64,000 bases of DNA from Druceiella hillmani (GCA_039881145.1 JAYKKI010000061.1:8713501-8777500), one strand, 5' to 3'; positions 22,760 through 35,249 are shown, counted from the first letter of the stretch. Notes: generated by a model not told the origin, from the sequence alone. Translations and numbers: made by a program.

Positions 22760-24770
22760 CCGATAAAAAAAACTAATGTATTTGGATGGATCGCTATGAG
22801 AAGTCTTTTTTAGATTGTTTTCTCGTATTTTTACAGTTTGTCTGTTTCGTCACTTCTGTCGGGCATTTGCTTAAACAAATTATAGTAGAACTGTTTTCAA
22901 TCGATGTTTACTCGTTCTCATCTCTTTCCTCCCACTTTTATTATATCATATTCAGTACAGAACACAACGCATTTAAAAACCAGACACTACCTGTTACGAA
23001 CGGTTGCATGAGACTGATTTTTGACAAAACTAATTTCGTGTTTCTTACTAACTCTCGATTAGATTCATGTTACAAACACCATCAAAGACATATAATGGCC
23101 CTGATATATTAAATAGAAACAAAAAACTTTAAATACTAAATATTCAACCAATATCACTTTTTTTTAAATGGGCAAACATTATAAGCGTGAATGTACATTT
23201 TTTTGCCTTGTAATATTTGCGAGCAATATTCCAATATACGAAACTTTCACACAACCAGTTTAAGCTCAATATATCTGCTATTTAAATAATCCACACACCC
23301 TGATATTATGAAAAAAAATGGCGAAGAGGAATACGATTATTTTAACTTATCTTCATCATTGTAATTGGCAACAATATTAGGTTAAGATCTACGAAAAATG
23401 GTAAAACATTTATAACCATATAATACCACGCGCCACCTTATTAAATAACTTAACGTCTGAAGAGGGTTTATAAGTTAAACAATAATAAATAAAGCAGATA
23501 AAGAAGGCCCCCACGACGAGCTTTGAGCTCGCGCTTCTATTAAAGCTTAACGTTATAGATTACTTTTTTCAGCATTCTTCCTTATCTAGAATAATCCAGG
23601 CAAATCTTAGCTAAAATCTATAAATAACGTAGAAATCTTTGGCCTTTAAGATAATTTTTCATAAAAGTATTGGAGCTCTTATAACCTATTTTCATATAAT
23701 TTCCCGGCTAAAAAACGTTATCTATGCGTTCTATATTTTCTTTAAACTAAAAAACTCGTTGGTCTTTGAATGGTCTTACATGAAACTCACGTCTTTTCGC
23801 TTTTTTTTAATATTATCACTGTATACTACGTTAACTTGTTTTATCACACAATAAAACTAACTTAATCTGAATGCTAAATCAACATTAACATAACCTCATT
23901 TCTGTCTAATAAGAATAAAATACACCAGCTTTTTATTCGCCATCGAAATTCTATTAAAAAAAATTCAACAAAACGTCGGACGGAAAAGAGATCTACAGCC
24001 TTTTTTTTGTAGAAAAAATATCTCGACCAATTTATTAGAAACTAGGTTAGTAGTAAAATGGTTAGAAATCGGCGTTCAAATTTAACGGTGATTATTTATC
24101 GTTAACAAAAGCAATTAATTACGCTATTAAAACTGTTATGTATTACTCGGTGTATATAATTTACAGCAATGCACTTTAGACTGCGTCATTAATTTGAAGA
24201 AAGATTCCAATGTATTATTAAGCTAGAAATAGTTTGAAGTTTATTAAAATCGTTCGTAAATTTTTAAAATAAAAAAAATTACCAATCTACTTTAATTGCA
24301 ATCTTGTTATTTTAAAATATTCACATTTTAACTGTCATCACAATCGTTTCTTGGACCCGTAATTACATTCTTGGACTAATAAACTAATATCTTCAACCAA
24401 GTTAAGACGACAGTCGATTGAAGCAAACACTTGTTACTAAATTAAGTAAAAGTTTAAAAATAGTTGTCTACCTAAAAAAGCGAATAAGATAAATAATTAA
24501 CTACACGACTTTTGTTTCAAGGCGTGATTTGTTTTAGTAAAAAAATTCACTAAATTACACATATTCCAGAAAATATCACAATTCTAAACGACAATTCAAT
24601 CTATCTATAAAATAATATGTCTTGTTAGACTGATTCATTATCGTCAAACCGAAGCTGCTGGCTCCAGAAAGTTGATTTCACAAAAGCTTCTTACACTTAT
24701 ATAAAGTAAGCAAATAAGAATCAACTAAGCAAGGGTTTTTCAAAGTTCAACCCTTAAGATAACGAAATGA
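22760..24770. other. No gene seen
   Basis: AT-rich DNA with frames of 108 (22786-23112) and 71 codons (23639-23854), rich in F/L/I/S and without recognisable domains. I saw nothing that supports translation. Confidence 0.45.
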
Positions 24771-24774
24771 AGGT

Positions 24775-25080
24775 GAAAATTTGTATGGATAAAAAATGAA
24801 ATGGTTCTTATCACTTGAAACTTCGCAAAAGCACTCTTAAGAAATAATTAATTAAATACATGTTTTACAGTGTTTTTTTTCTTGTAAATTAGCCCAAAGG
24901 GGTTGGGGGATGTTATGGGACTCAAAGTTTGTATGAAAAAAAATTGGATGGTCCTTTTAACTCGAAACTTCGTAGACGCAAACTAAAAATAAATAATTAA
25001 ATACATATATAAATATGTATACGGAGTACCGATGTTTTTTTTGGAAATTATCCACTAGGAGGTCATGTAAACAATTGTTC
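24775..25080 (+). repeat. Two diverged direct repeats of about 150 bp
   Basis: Unit 1 (about 24780-24915) and unit 2 (about 24930-25075) share, in order, tttgtatgg..aaaaaatg, ttggatgg/ aaatggtt, cttgaaacttcg/ctcgaaacttcg, aataattaattaaatacat and gttttttttcttg/gttttttttgg. They are too diverged to be recent. They end about 240 bp before the mariner element. Confidence 0.5.
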
Positions 25081-25356
25081 TATTTATTAGATGGATAGGT
25101 GTGTAGTAGTAGTGCAATTCAAGACACACCAATATTTCATATAATGGGTAGTTAATTTCAGTTTCTAGGATTTCTATAAAATATATTCTTACTCCTAGGA
25201 AGTACGTACAAACATTTTTTTATATGAACCCGTTATCAAGGGTTCATAAAGGGGTCTCAATCAATGAAATAAATGTGAAAACGAGTATCTTTTTTCCGCT
25301 GTTAAGGCTCAACTAGTAGGTTAGCAACTTATAATCCCGCCACTTTTTCGACCGAT

Positions 25357-25435
25357 TTCTGGAATGTTATGGAAGCTTGTAGAATATTTCTTGTAGGGTA
25401 TATAAACAGCGCAGCATTCGACATTCTGTTCAGTT
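25357..25435 (+). promoter_or_regulatory. Heat-shock-type promoter of mariner element 1
   Basis: Seven alternating units in exact 5-bp phase run from 25357: TTC GAA TTA GAA TTG GAA TTT. Four are perfect and three have one mismatch. A TATA box (TATATAAA, 25399-25406; TATAAA from 25401) follows. A TCAGTT initiator comes next (25430-25435), with its A at 25432, 31 bp after TATAAA starts. The transposase ATG is at 25473, giving a leader of about 41 nt. This is the layout of insect heat-shock gene promoters. It lies inside the element, between the inverted repeat and the coding region. Function is inferred. Confidence 0.65.
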
Positions 25436-25472
25436 CCAATTGAGTAATCGGCGAGTAAAGAATAAATTAGGA

Positions 25473-26158
25473 ATGGAAGTATTTCCAAGTGAACTTAAAG
25501 GACTCTTTCTTCATGAATGCCGTTTAGGGCGGAAAACCAGCAAAACATCACGCAATATATACACAAAGATGGGTGAAGATATGCCCTCTTACGACACAGC
25601 CAAGCACTGGTTCCAAAGATTCAAAGAAGGAAGTTTTAACCTGTCCGATAAGCCTCATTCAAAGCGACCTCCTACGATTGAGTTAGATAAATTTGAAAGC
25701 CTTATTAAAACTTTTGAGTGCGTGGTGGGGGATAAATGGAGTTACTCATTGAGAATTCTTTCAAGCTATTAGTACAATTACAGCTAAGATTTATTGTGAA
25801 CAATTAAGCAGTCACCGCTAAACTTTCTTCATATCAAAGCAAAAATGTATTTTTTACATGACAACGCTCGACCCGCATGTAGCAAAAGTAACTCGTGAAA
25901 AACTACTTCTACTTGGATGAAGTATGCTACTTTACCCACCGTACCTCCCTATCTAATTACCATCTGTTTCGCTCTCTATCTAATAATTTACGTGATAGAA
26001 AATTTAAAGACGAAAGTCATACCAAAATCGAACTACACCCGTTTTTCAGTTAAAGGCCCAAAGTTTTCTAAAAGGACGGAACTATAGCATTAGCTACACT
26101 TTGGCGACAAGTGTTACATACCGACGGTGCTTACGTAATTAACGATTTATTTTATTGA
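25473..26158 (+). pseudogene. Mariner transposase, deleted and frameshifted
   Basis: The ATG at 25473 (inside a longer open frame) begins the HTH part: LHECRLGRKTSKTSRNI, then MPSYDTAKHWFQRFKEGSF and the linker KRPP. After about residue 70 the protein jumps to WWGINGVTH, EFFQAISTITAKIYCEQL, so roughly 90 residues, including the first catalytic Asp (TGDEKW region), are deleted. FLHDNARP with the second Asp survives but is then frameshifted. The third motif reads LSNYHLFRSL, with Asn where Asp is expected in the DD34D triad. The end, KDGTIALATLWRQVLHTDGA, is well kept. This cut-and-paste enzyme copy cannot be active. Confidence 0.85.
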
Positions 26159-26369
26159 CTACATATAAAACGTTTGTGTGAAAATTTAAACGCATTAGAA
26201 AACAATTTTCGAAACCGGTGTAAACCTTTATGGTAATACTGTGTGTGAGGAGTATTTGAGTACTGGGCTAAATTTTACCGAATATTTACCATCCGTCGAA
26301 CCTGACTTAGAGTTATGCGATAAACGTGCATTAAAAAGCAAAGTACATTTCTTAAAAAAAAGTCTGGAG

Positions 26370-26620
26370 AGTTTAGAGACTGGCCGCACTTAACGCGCGT
26401 ACCTACCGGCGGCAGCTAGCAGCGCTTCGCCGCAGGTAACGACCGAGAGAACGCGAGTGCGGTCAAAGTAATAAGCGCTTCCTGCTCTCTGCGCAATCAG
26501 CGCCGAGACGCTTCCGATAACGACCCTTTTATTTCAACGCAAGGAGCGGTCGAACGGTGCAAGAAAGACGTTTGTAATAAAGGAACGATAGAAACATGTA
26601 GGCTCCGCAAATCCAGGTTA
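26370..26620. promoter_or_regulatory. GC-rich island right of mariner 1, candidate regulatory element
   Basis: A sharply bounded island with cttaacgcgcgtacc, ccggcggcagctagcagcgc, cttcgccgcaggtaacg and cgagtgcgg. The strings ggcggc and gccgc within it can fold back. No gene or TATA-initiator pair was recognised nearby. Confidence 0.3.
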
Positions 26621-28190
26621 ACAATAGGTCTTGTCTAAGATTTTCTTTGTGTTAGACTCGGTCTAAGTTTTGAAAATTACCTAATTAGTACTAAGTCGTC
26701 TAATTAATAATCCCAATTCATTGTTAAAATATTTTGTTCTGCAAAATATACTAGTTCTTGACATGTGAAATATTATCTTTAAGCGCCATTTATAAACACA
26801 CGTCGGCGTTATGTTTCTCATTTATTTTTTGCGCTCACAAAAAGTATATTAATTAATATGTACACACCTACACTATACGTAAACGCTAAAAAATGTGTAC
26901 ATAAAAAATACATGGTAGATAGGCTATATACAATACGTTAAAATTACTATATACTTGAAGAGAAGATTTATTGGTTTCTGCTTATCGACCAACAGATAAT
27001 ATCTGTTGAAACTAACAGAGAAGACTGTTTCTGCATTTAATACTAGGCTATCAACCTATTTAACCATTGTTAATTATATAGAGAAAAACAATTTTCTTTT
27101 TTTGCACTAATCAAATGAATACAACAAATAAACGTAATGCATAAAATAACAACAAAAAACGTATTCATTTAATTATTTCATAAATTAACACAATTCTAGA
27201 ATACAATACAGAATTAGCGTAGCTTATTAAATGACTGTTAAATAAATATTAAGTTTATTATTTTCACGTACTACACGAGATAATAATCTGAAAGGGTAAC
27301 TTATGTCTTCCAACTGTTCGAAAGAGTTTTACTCCCAGCAAAATGTCGCAGCGATAGCTCTTGATGTAGAAATAGCACCACGAGATCTCATTTTATAAAC
27401 ATGCTCACTGAGGCACCATGAATAATTTGAAGTCATCTCAACCAATAATACAAAATGCTTTCAATAAAAGTTAAAACACTTTAACTGAAAAAAAGGTTTT
27501 AAGCGCTGTTAACTCGTCCATTATAACAAGGAAAACGGAAAAAACGAAATAATGAAGATTTGATTACTACTAAAAATTAGAATTATAAATTCAAGCATAA
27601 TAACGTAGAAAAAACTAAGCAACTATTAGAAACTCATCTTCGCCTGAAATTGTGCTGTTAATTGAAAATACAAAACTTGGCTTAGAAAAAAATTATAAAT
27701 TATTTTATTAAAATTAAGTTTGATTTAAAATATTTTTTTTTATAAATTGTGATATATTTCTGAATTATTTTTATTTCTGTTACAACTATAGTCGGAATTT
27801 TCGATCGTATTCAAATCTAAATAAAACCGATATGACCAACCTAAAATTGTTCCTCTTGCGAGTAATCCTCATTTATGGTAAAGGAAAAGGTTAGAACAGA
27901 GAAACAACCAATGTTGATAAGTTAACTTTATGAGAGTTTATGAAGAAGATAACTTGCGTTCAGAATGTATTAATCATTCAAATTCTAAGTAGTAACAAAA
28001 AAGCACTCGTAACATTACCTGTAAATATTACACAAATCTACAGAATCACATATGCACAAGAAATATTCACGTATGACTAAAGCAGCCAAGTATACCAGTA
28101 CATACCAGTAAAACAGAACACCTCTTATTTTAACCCACACAACGCTGATGACATTCAAATGCCACTAAGCCATTTAGTTAATTATACTGA
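26620..28190. other. No gene seen; one perfect palindrome
   Basis: AT-rich. CAACAGATA-A-TATCTGTTG at 26990-27008 is a perfect 9+1+9 palindrome containing two inverted GATA cores. Nothing else stands out. Confidence 0.5.
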
Positions 28191-28211
28191 AAACAATAAT
28201 TATTTCTACAG

Positions 28212-28339
28212 GAAAAGATAGTTTTTCGCTGAATAGAGAAGACTGGCGATTTTGGGAAAACTTCCGTCGGGCGGATGGCGATGAAATAGATCGAAAAAAT
28301 CCCTGGATGATGTTTTGCGAAAATTTGATTAAAAACTAG
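28212..28339 (+). other. Exon-like open segment after a strong splice acceptor, unknown
   Basis: The sequence ttatttctacag ending at 28211 is a good insect 3' splice site. The following 128 nt are open in one frame to a TAG at 28337-28339 and read KDSFSLNREDWRFWENFRRA, then DGDEIDRKNPWMMFCENLIK. The Trp-, Arg- and Asp/Glu-rich composition is more protein-like than chance frames in this AT-rich DNA. I do not recognise a family, and no partner exon or poly-A signal was identified. It could be a terminal exon of an unseen gene or a decayed fragment. Confidence 0.2.
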
Positions 28340-29445
28340 ACTAGGCTTTAAATCGTTTTAATCATAATTGGTTCCGTGAAAGTCTATTTCGTGATACAAA
28401 TGAGATATTTCACCGAAGTCGAGCGACTGATGTAATGAGGATAGGTCGCCCGTAACGGTTGGTTGCTTCAGTGAATTCGATTATTTCGCAATTCGGAGAT
28501 TACAATTTACACGTGATTCATTCGCCGCGATGATGCGTCACATGGGAGAGCCCAGTAGATCAAATGTAAAACGGAAAGACCATCACGCATATGGTGCGCT
28601 ACAAGACTTACGCATTAGTATGTCAAATAGCGTTATCTTTAGTTTCTTCGTTTACTGCCGGATATGACCTATTTTAAATATAATTTTCTAAGTACCAAGT
28701 TAAAGAGTGTACTAACACTGTACTGCTAGCCGCCCGTCAGCCATAAATTGCCACTTAATACATAACATCGCTTATTTTGGTCATACAAAACTGTAACAAG
28801 CAAAGATCCATTTAAGAGCAGTAATCACTATTTTCAAAACAACTATTTTTGTATTGTGAAAAGCAACCTACGTCCTACAAAAACCTTAATATATTCATGA
28901 ATTAGACCATTTTGTCATAATTGAGGAATCCTTTGTTATTTCCTCTATACATAAATAGTTATCTTTTACTGGAAAATATTTTTTTGATCTTTGGAGGGCG
29001 TGACCTTTCACCATGAAATAAATATCACTGAACGAGGAGCAAGTGGGGGAAAACGCATATCTATTTAACACGTTTGCCTTACCCCGCCCCCCACCTAATT
29101 GTAAAATCTATAAAAGACTTCATGAAATAAACAATTATTATAGGTAATTATACAAATTTCCTCAAACTATTGTCCTAGACAGCATTTCAAAGCACACCAC
29201 GAGTTTTAAGTACACCCAAGTTTCTTTATAACGTTTGTAATTTTTTTTAAGTGTCTTGGATTTTTAAGCAATTTACACACCAAATTACATTCATTAATTT
29301 ACGCGATATTTAAGATAAACAGATGTTTTTATTATTTTTGTCTGTTTATTTTTAAATCTGTTTATCAGCTAATCTCAGATGCAGATGAATATAGGTTATA
29401 CAGGTTTATAGATATTCATCAATAGCTACAATATGCATCGTTTTC
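28340..29445. other. No gene seen
   Basis: AT-rich intervening sequence without a recognisable frame. Stops occur in all frames soon after the exon-like segment. Confidence 0.45.
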
Positions 29446-29457
29446 CTCATATTTCAG

Positions 29458-29627
29458 AGTATTCCGGAAAAAAATTCCACGGAAACCTTTACATGTTCTT
29501 AAAGCGACCCGATGTCGAGATTCAAACGAGGAAGAGGCGACGAGTCGCTACTATTTTGCTAGAACGTGCATACAGACCTCTGATATCGAACGTCTTCTTT
29601 GACATTAATTTAAAATTTACAAAATAA
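29458..29627 (+). other. Second exon-like segment after a splice-acceptor-like site, unknown
   Basis: The string ttttcctcatatttcag (ending 29457) is a model acceptor with a pyrimidine tract. It is followed by 57 codons open to TAA at 29625-29627, including NLYMFLKRPDVEIQTRKRRR and VATILLERAYRPLISN. The TRKRRR run is basic. AATAAA overlaps the stop codon. No known domain. It could equally be chance. Confidence 0.15.
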
Positions 29628-29639
29628 AAACTAAGAATA

Positions 29640-32600
29640 ACTTAATTTTATTGAAAAATATATAGTTAACCTTCGTGCGGAGCTGCATTGGTCAATAATT
29701 ACAGACTAGTTTAGATCTTGGCACCTGCAAAGGAGGAGGCCTTCCAGAAATGGGGGGGGGGCTTCCTGGAATAAACTGAGTGTAGCGAAAATTGTTAAAT
29801 ATAGTGAGAGTAATAAGCGTAAAAGAAATAGGATTGAAAATAGGCAAATACGTGAGCAATCAAGTTATGTTTAATAAACTCGCCTTACTGCACGAAACTA
29901 CATATTTGGGTACAGCCAATGACGTTATATTATATAGGTATTGGCTGTTTGGTATAGCATTTTTTTTTTAATTTATCTCGAGAATAACCTCGAATACTCT
30001 TTGATTTGGCCCTATATTACTGAGAAATTATTATTTTAAATTAACAAAATATTTTCCTACTTTAAACAATTTCTGAGTCATAACTATATTTAAACCTTCC
30101 GTTATCATAAACACAAACCCCACGAAACAAAATTAAACTGAATTACCAGTATTATCAATTACTCATTCCGCGGAATAACACTCGTGTCACCCAAAATTCA
30201 AAGCCGAATAAGCTGTTTACCGTCTCGTATGATGGCGCACGGCGCTCGGTTCTCGGTGTACTGCAGGGCGCTTAACCCCTTCGTTAACCTCGAAATAGTA
30301 TATATGGGAAACGGGATCAGATACGAAAAAATATTAATTATAATCGTCTTATTTAGGTTGCTATACCAGTTAAACGACATCTCTACTGACTTATCTTTAG
30401 CGCTCTAAGTGTAATAAAAAAATAAGACAGGTTGTCTCAATTTCATTACGACTATCTCTTTTATATACGTCATTTCGTGAACTCTATCTTCTATCGTAGT
30501 TCCCGCGTGGCGCTATTTAGTCTATTTTTTGGCTTTTTTGGGGCTTAACCTGCTTATATCTATAGAGTATAACGTCATTGGTTACAACACCCAATAGTAA
30601 ATTTGTCAGCATGAATTATAAAAATAACTAGGAAAATAATTTAGCCATTAACTTAATTTGGTGATTGAAGGTGATGATTATAACCCTCGCTACAAGGAGA
30701 GTAAATTTGGATTGATTTGTAGGAAGATCATGTAAAAATTCTTTACGCGTTATATTTACTTCTATATGCAACAAATAAATAATAGCAAAAAGACTTAACG
30801 AAGAAAGTACGTACTGACAGATCTGCGAATGTGTAAGCAGACGGGTGAGAATAAATAACGAATTTTTGAGTACAGAACTACCAAAGTCCTTGGTAAAAAT
30901 GTTTTGCAGATGTATTATAATGAAAGAAAGAGTCAATTACAAAACAAAATAAAGACGTAAGTTATATTTAACTCTAGTTGTGTAAATGTTGCCGCAACGT
31001 GAAGTTTATTCCAGATCTTAAGTAATGTTATAAATCCGAAATCCCAGGTGATGTTTGTTGGATGTCTCTTTGTCATTCACGACATAATAAATAATGATTA
31101 CGTTTAATGCACCAGAAGATGTGAAAACATACGCCGTTTTGCTGAGGATAAAAAAAATTTTATCGGTTGAATACAGGACAATTATTGTCTCGGTAGGACC
31201 CTTGAAGTATGGCAAACGTGAGCGTGTGACAACGCTAGTCATGTTCCAAAATCGACGCGTGTAAATCCACGGGCAAAAACTTATTTTTACTGTTCAACAG
31301 CGGGTTTACTGTTTGATGTTATGTACAAATATATCTGCTCAAAACTGTAAATTGAGAATAAACTTTAACCTTTGAACGTTCACACCTTATTATAGTGATG
31401 GTTTCATGAAAATCCTAATTTTATATTAACTTTAAACTTCCCATAGGCAAATAAAAATTTATAAAAACCATATTTCTAAAGTGCATTAACACGAAACTGT
31501 CCACTACGTGACACGCTTTTGACACGACTAAAAAGTGCTTCGCACAAAGTTCAGTATTGTTGAACACCTAAAAAACTCCCGAAATTGATGCATATATGAC
31601 CATTTAAAGAAATATCACTGAATAACACATTGGGCTAAAGAGTGATGTGGCTTCAAAATTAATTCACTAACTTATATTTAAAATTACTTCACTGACGATC
31701 ATGATGACTAAAAACTTATATTTGATTTACTCACAATATACAAACTGTCACGGTTCAACCTAATCTCAATAAAAGTACATTTGCAATATTGACTAATTAT
31801 TCCAGGTACCAGGGTATCGAGGTTATCAAGTTCAACCTAATAACAAAATAGGTCTAAAATTGGCAACTTCGACGTTCTTAGACTATCGATATCTTTTCAA
31901 GGAAACATTTTTTAATATTTATATTGGTATTCTACACAAAGAGCCCTTTCCAACAATATTCCGCAAGAAAGAAAAAAATGGACTCTACATATGGGTGCTC
32001 CTTAAAATTGCATTGATATAAATTTAAATACGACTTTCATATTAGCGAATGTGTCAAATGCAATAAGTGAGAAAAAATATTTATAAACAAAAATATTTCA
32101 AAATTATAACCCCCACACCTTTGTGTGTGGGGGTGTGCAAGTTTCCACTTCGACCTGACAAGAAATCTGATAAAACAAGTTACTATGTACTATAAGAGCC
32201 CTCAGTTGTTCCACAACTGAGCTGGTGAGCTATTTAACGTCCCAGGTGCTAAATCTATAATCAGAATATACGGCGAACTAGATCTCGTTCGCTGGAGCGC
32301 TCTTTCGGGCTAGGTCGTTCGCGAACTAGACAACACTATTATCATAGCAAACCTCTTCTAGAATTTCAAACAAACCTTTAAATAGGACTAGTTCTGAATA
32401 AGACAGAAGAGACAACAAGATGAATTGTAGCGTAGATGTTTGGACTACGCGATGTTTATGACTTGAAAATTTTATTACGTCGCCCCATGTTGTAAAATTA
32501 TTTTCGAAGATGTGTTTATGTTTTCATCAGATAATTTGTTGCTGTTCTTAAATGGTCGTTCCGTCTAAGAATATGTAGTAAAATATCTTTGGTCATAGTA

Positions 32601-33225
32601 AAACCCTATGCGGCTTAAAATTGAAATGAAAATTATTTTGGAATATGCACATATTCCTTGACCTTCCACTTTTTTACCATTTATAAACCGTTTCCACTTG
32701 ATTTATAACCCCTTAATTTCAACTCCACATTTTGAATAAAAATCAAAGTATGCTATGCCAAATTTTAAATTGATACGAACAGACAAAGAAGTCTCATTAT
32801 ATATACGTATAGACAGTCACAGAAGTCATGTATACAAATCTAAAAACACAAGTTCGTGAAAACGTTTTTACGATATTTCTTTTAGCGTAAAAAAAACGGT
32901 TTGGGGTATAATAAGATTTTGTATTTTTATATTTTTGTATATTTATATAGTTTTATATTAATAAATGAATTCGTAATTTGAATAATTTATTATATATTAG
33001 GTATTTTATTACATATGAAGTATGAGATGTGTCGTCACATTTATTTATTTACAATATAAATTTAAAACAAATACATATATTTGTATGTGTCGCGACAGCA
33101 TTTCGGAAATCACAAAACAGAATTTAAATAAACGGTACGGCCACACTGCAGTTAATTTCTAGCGAAACACGAACCTTTAGACATTTCATAATGTATGTTT
33201 AGTGATTTGTATTCTTTTTTTTCAG
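29640..33225. other. About 3.6 kb without a recognisable gene; a few structured sites
   Basis: Visible items are a run of ten or more G at 29750-29760; a 9-bp-arm hairpin CCCCCACAC / GTGTGGGGG at 32110-32133; and an imperfect 18-bp palindrome cgaactagatctcgttcg near 32274, with gcgaactaga repeated at about 32330. Frames of 60-102 codons (30184-30408, 30628-30936, 31018-31242) show no family resemblance. Confidence 0.45.
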
Positions 33226-33234
33226 TTGGGCAGT

Positions 33235-33385
33235 ACATGAAATTTGGAAGTTGGCAAATTGAAGAAAAAAAGTTAAAAATTATTTTAAAAATACTCCCAA
33301 AAACAAAATTTCATCAAATCTGTTCCAGCGGTTTAGAAGCTAAACACTATGACACACACGCACGACACACACACGCACATATGGC
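33235..33385 (+). mobile_element. Non-LTR 3' tail-like remnant with CA repeat
   Basis: It holds aaatttcatcaaatctgttcc and agcggtttagaagctaaac, close to the catcaaaatcggtccagccg wording of RTE-like 3' tails in Lepidoptera. A degenerate (CA)n follows at 33352-33384. The 93-codon frame across it is non-coding sequence read through. Confidence 0.45.
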
Positions 33386-33389
33386 ACAC

Positions 33390-34595
33390 AAACATTTTCG
33401 TGTACGATTACGAAGTTTCCATTATTCCTATTGTTATACAGAAATAACACAATTTGATAAGAATTTTGCAAAGTGAAACAATGCGGTGTTGCAATAATCC
33501 AACTGCTTATATTTGTACCTCCCATTTTTTCCATTTTACTTTAAACTTCTTACGACACTAAGTAAAAACGTATAATAAAATTGATACGTCGTGTTGTGAT
33601 CCCATTTCCTCAATCACCTACCATCCTTCAGATGTGTGCAGCCGCTGTCGAGATGGTTTGCCCCGCGTATACCGTTGCGCTCGGCCATCATCTATTGTTC
33701 TCCCACTTTTGCCATATTTACGCCGAACTTCTCGAGGCAACGAACCGTCTGTTCCGATATTCGCTAATTAATGCACTTATCGCGTTCCTCATTTTTAAAA
33801 ACAAAAAATACCAAATGCAAAATGTTTGCTGTCCGTTTCAATTTACATAACGGTTCGGTTCTTGTGAAAACGTGATTATTTTCTATTAACAATGTAGGAG
33901 CCGCTAATGAAAAATGAAAAGAAACTGCCTGAAAGAGTTGATTAACAATTATAATTTAAGATTCAAACGAAATAAATGTTGCGATTTTGACGCATAACCT
34001 ATTTTCTGGTCATCGCTGTACACACACGGAACGGTGAACAAATATCGGGTTAATAAAATGATTTTTTCACACAACGAAATATATTAATGATTACGCAGAT
34101 AGCTAAAAATGAAAACACGCGGTCCATTACGACACCCGCTTGTGTTAGACGACGGTCGACGACGCCTGTCGATATTATAGACGGAAAAGATTGGCATAAA
34201 TACATAGGCACACTTTTCTTTTGGCAACAAAACTCGACAAAAATAACAGTATGGCATATTCGCCCAATATACAATCGCCCGACTATAGTATAGCTCCTAG
34301 AAGAATGTTATAAAGCGAATGCCTTATGTTTTTCTTCGAGTTTAACAATATTCATAAAGCTAGATGGTATTATCGATATCCACACATACATCGATTCCTC
34401 GTATAAATCCCGGTGTGCGTTATGTAGTATTTTGTATTCGAAATTCTAGTGTCTAACTTCTGTCATAAACTTTCAAATCTTGAGTATATTGTTAATAATG
34501 ATAGCACAATTTCAAATCCCATTCTGTCTTAAAAATATTATATGTATTTTTGAAAAAAAAAAGTTTCTGCCAGAATTGATAAATGAAGGTTATCT
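33390..34595. other. No gene seen
   Basis: Frames at 33581-33850 (89 codons) and 34050-34293 (both strands) lie in slightly GC-richer DNA and match nothing I know. Confidence 0.45.
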
Positions 34596-34598
34596 TGA

Positions 34599-35165
34599 AA
34601 TTTAATAACGACGGCGCCAGATGGCGCCACTGAACCGGATGATCCGACAATTATCAGTCCGCATCCACACACTTTACCGGGATATCTTTCGGCGAAATTG
34701 CAAAATTTGGTTTTAACGACATGTTTTTATTACAAAAGTGGAATTAACGTGGACGCCTTAAAGTGCCTTATGCTAAAAATTAGAAGAGCTAAGGTTGACG
34801 ACAGAAAGGATGTGGATTAATTCGTTAGAAGGAAATATACATATGATCATCTTTGTTCTGAACATAAAAACACTGTAGTTAATTATTATTTTACTGACGA
34901 TAAAAGCAAAAGTAATCATAAGTAATCAAACAAACAAATAGATGTCCCTAACAGGCCTGAAGACATCGACAATTGGACAAGGCCTCTCGCCACTAAGCTG
35001 CCATCTCACCAACGAGTCAGAAAAGAAGCACTCGCTGAATTTGAATACTAGATTACACTTTCTAACAGAGGTAAGAATATAAAGGTTACAATATTTAAAA
35101 AACTGATTGGTAGAGAAATAAAATATTCACCTCGTAGGTCTTATGAAATTTCTGATAACCGGTAA
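34599..35165 (+). pseudogene. Decayed coding frame of unknown identity, possible BESS-like C-terminal part
   Basis: One frame runs about 188 codons with three internal stops (TAA 34818, TAA 34923, TAG 35049) and a final TAA at 35163. In DNA of this composition about 13 stops would be expected, so the frame was probably coding once. Parts read ATEPDDPTIISPHPHTLPGY, VDALKCLMLKIRRAKVDDRK, TYDHLCSEHKNT and EDIDNWTRPLATKL, then HQRVRKEALAEFEY. The last part looks like a BESS-type helical motif of MADF-BESS factors, but that is weak. It is not listed as one open frame because of the stops. A BED or THAP origin is not supported. Confidence 0.4.
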
Positions 35166-35249
35166 AGTAATGCTTTTTTAAAGCCTTCTTGTTATTCGGA
35201 TTACATAGCAAAACCTCTCAAGTCTTACAAGTGATAAAAAGCAACCAAA

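Larger units (their letters stand above)
25317..26160 (+). mobile_element. Mariner element 1 (mellifera-like ITR), internally deleted
   Basis: The left end is a TA dinucleotide (25317-25318) followed by ggttagcaacttataatccc, which resembles the mellifera-type mariner inverted repeat (GGTTGGCAACTAAGTA-). Next come a promoter-like leader (25357-25435) and a broken transposase (25473-26158). No right inverted repeat was found after the transposase. The left-flank TA fits the Tc1/mariner target duplication. The copy lacks the first catalytic region and is not autonomous. Confidence 0.75.

Noticed and set aside
22786..23112. 108-codon hydrophobic frame
   Set aside because: Composition follows AT-rich DNA (F, L, I, S), with no domain, no splice context and no signal-peptide layout.
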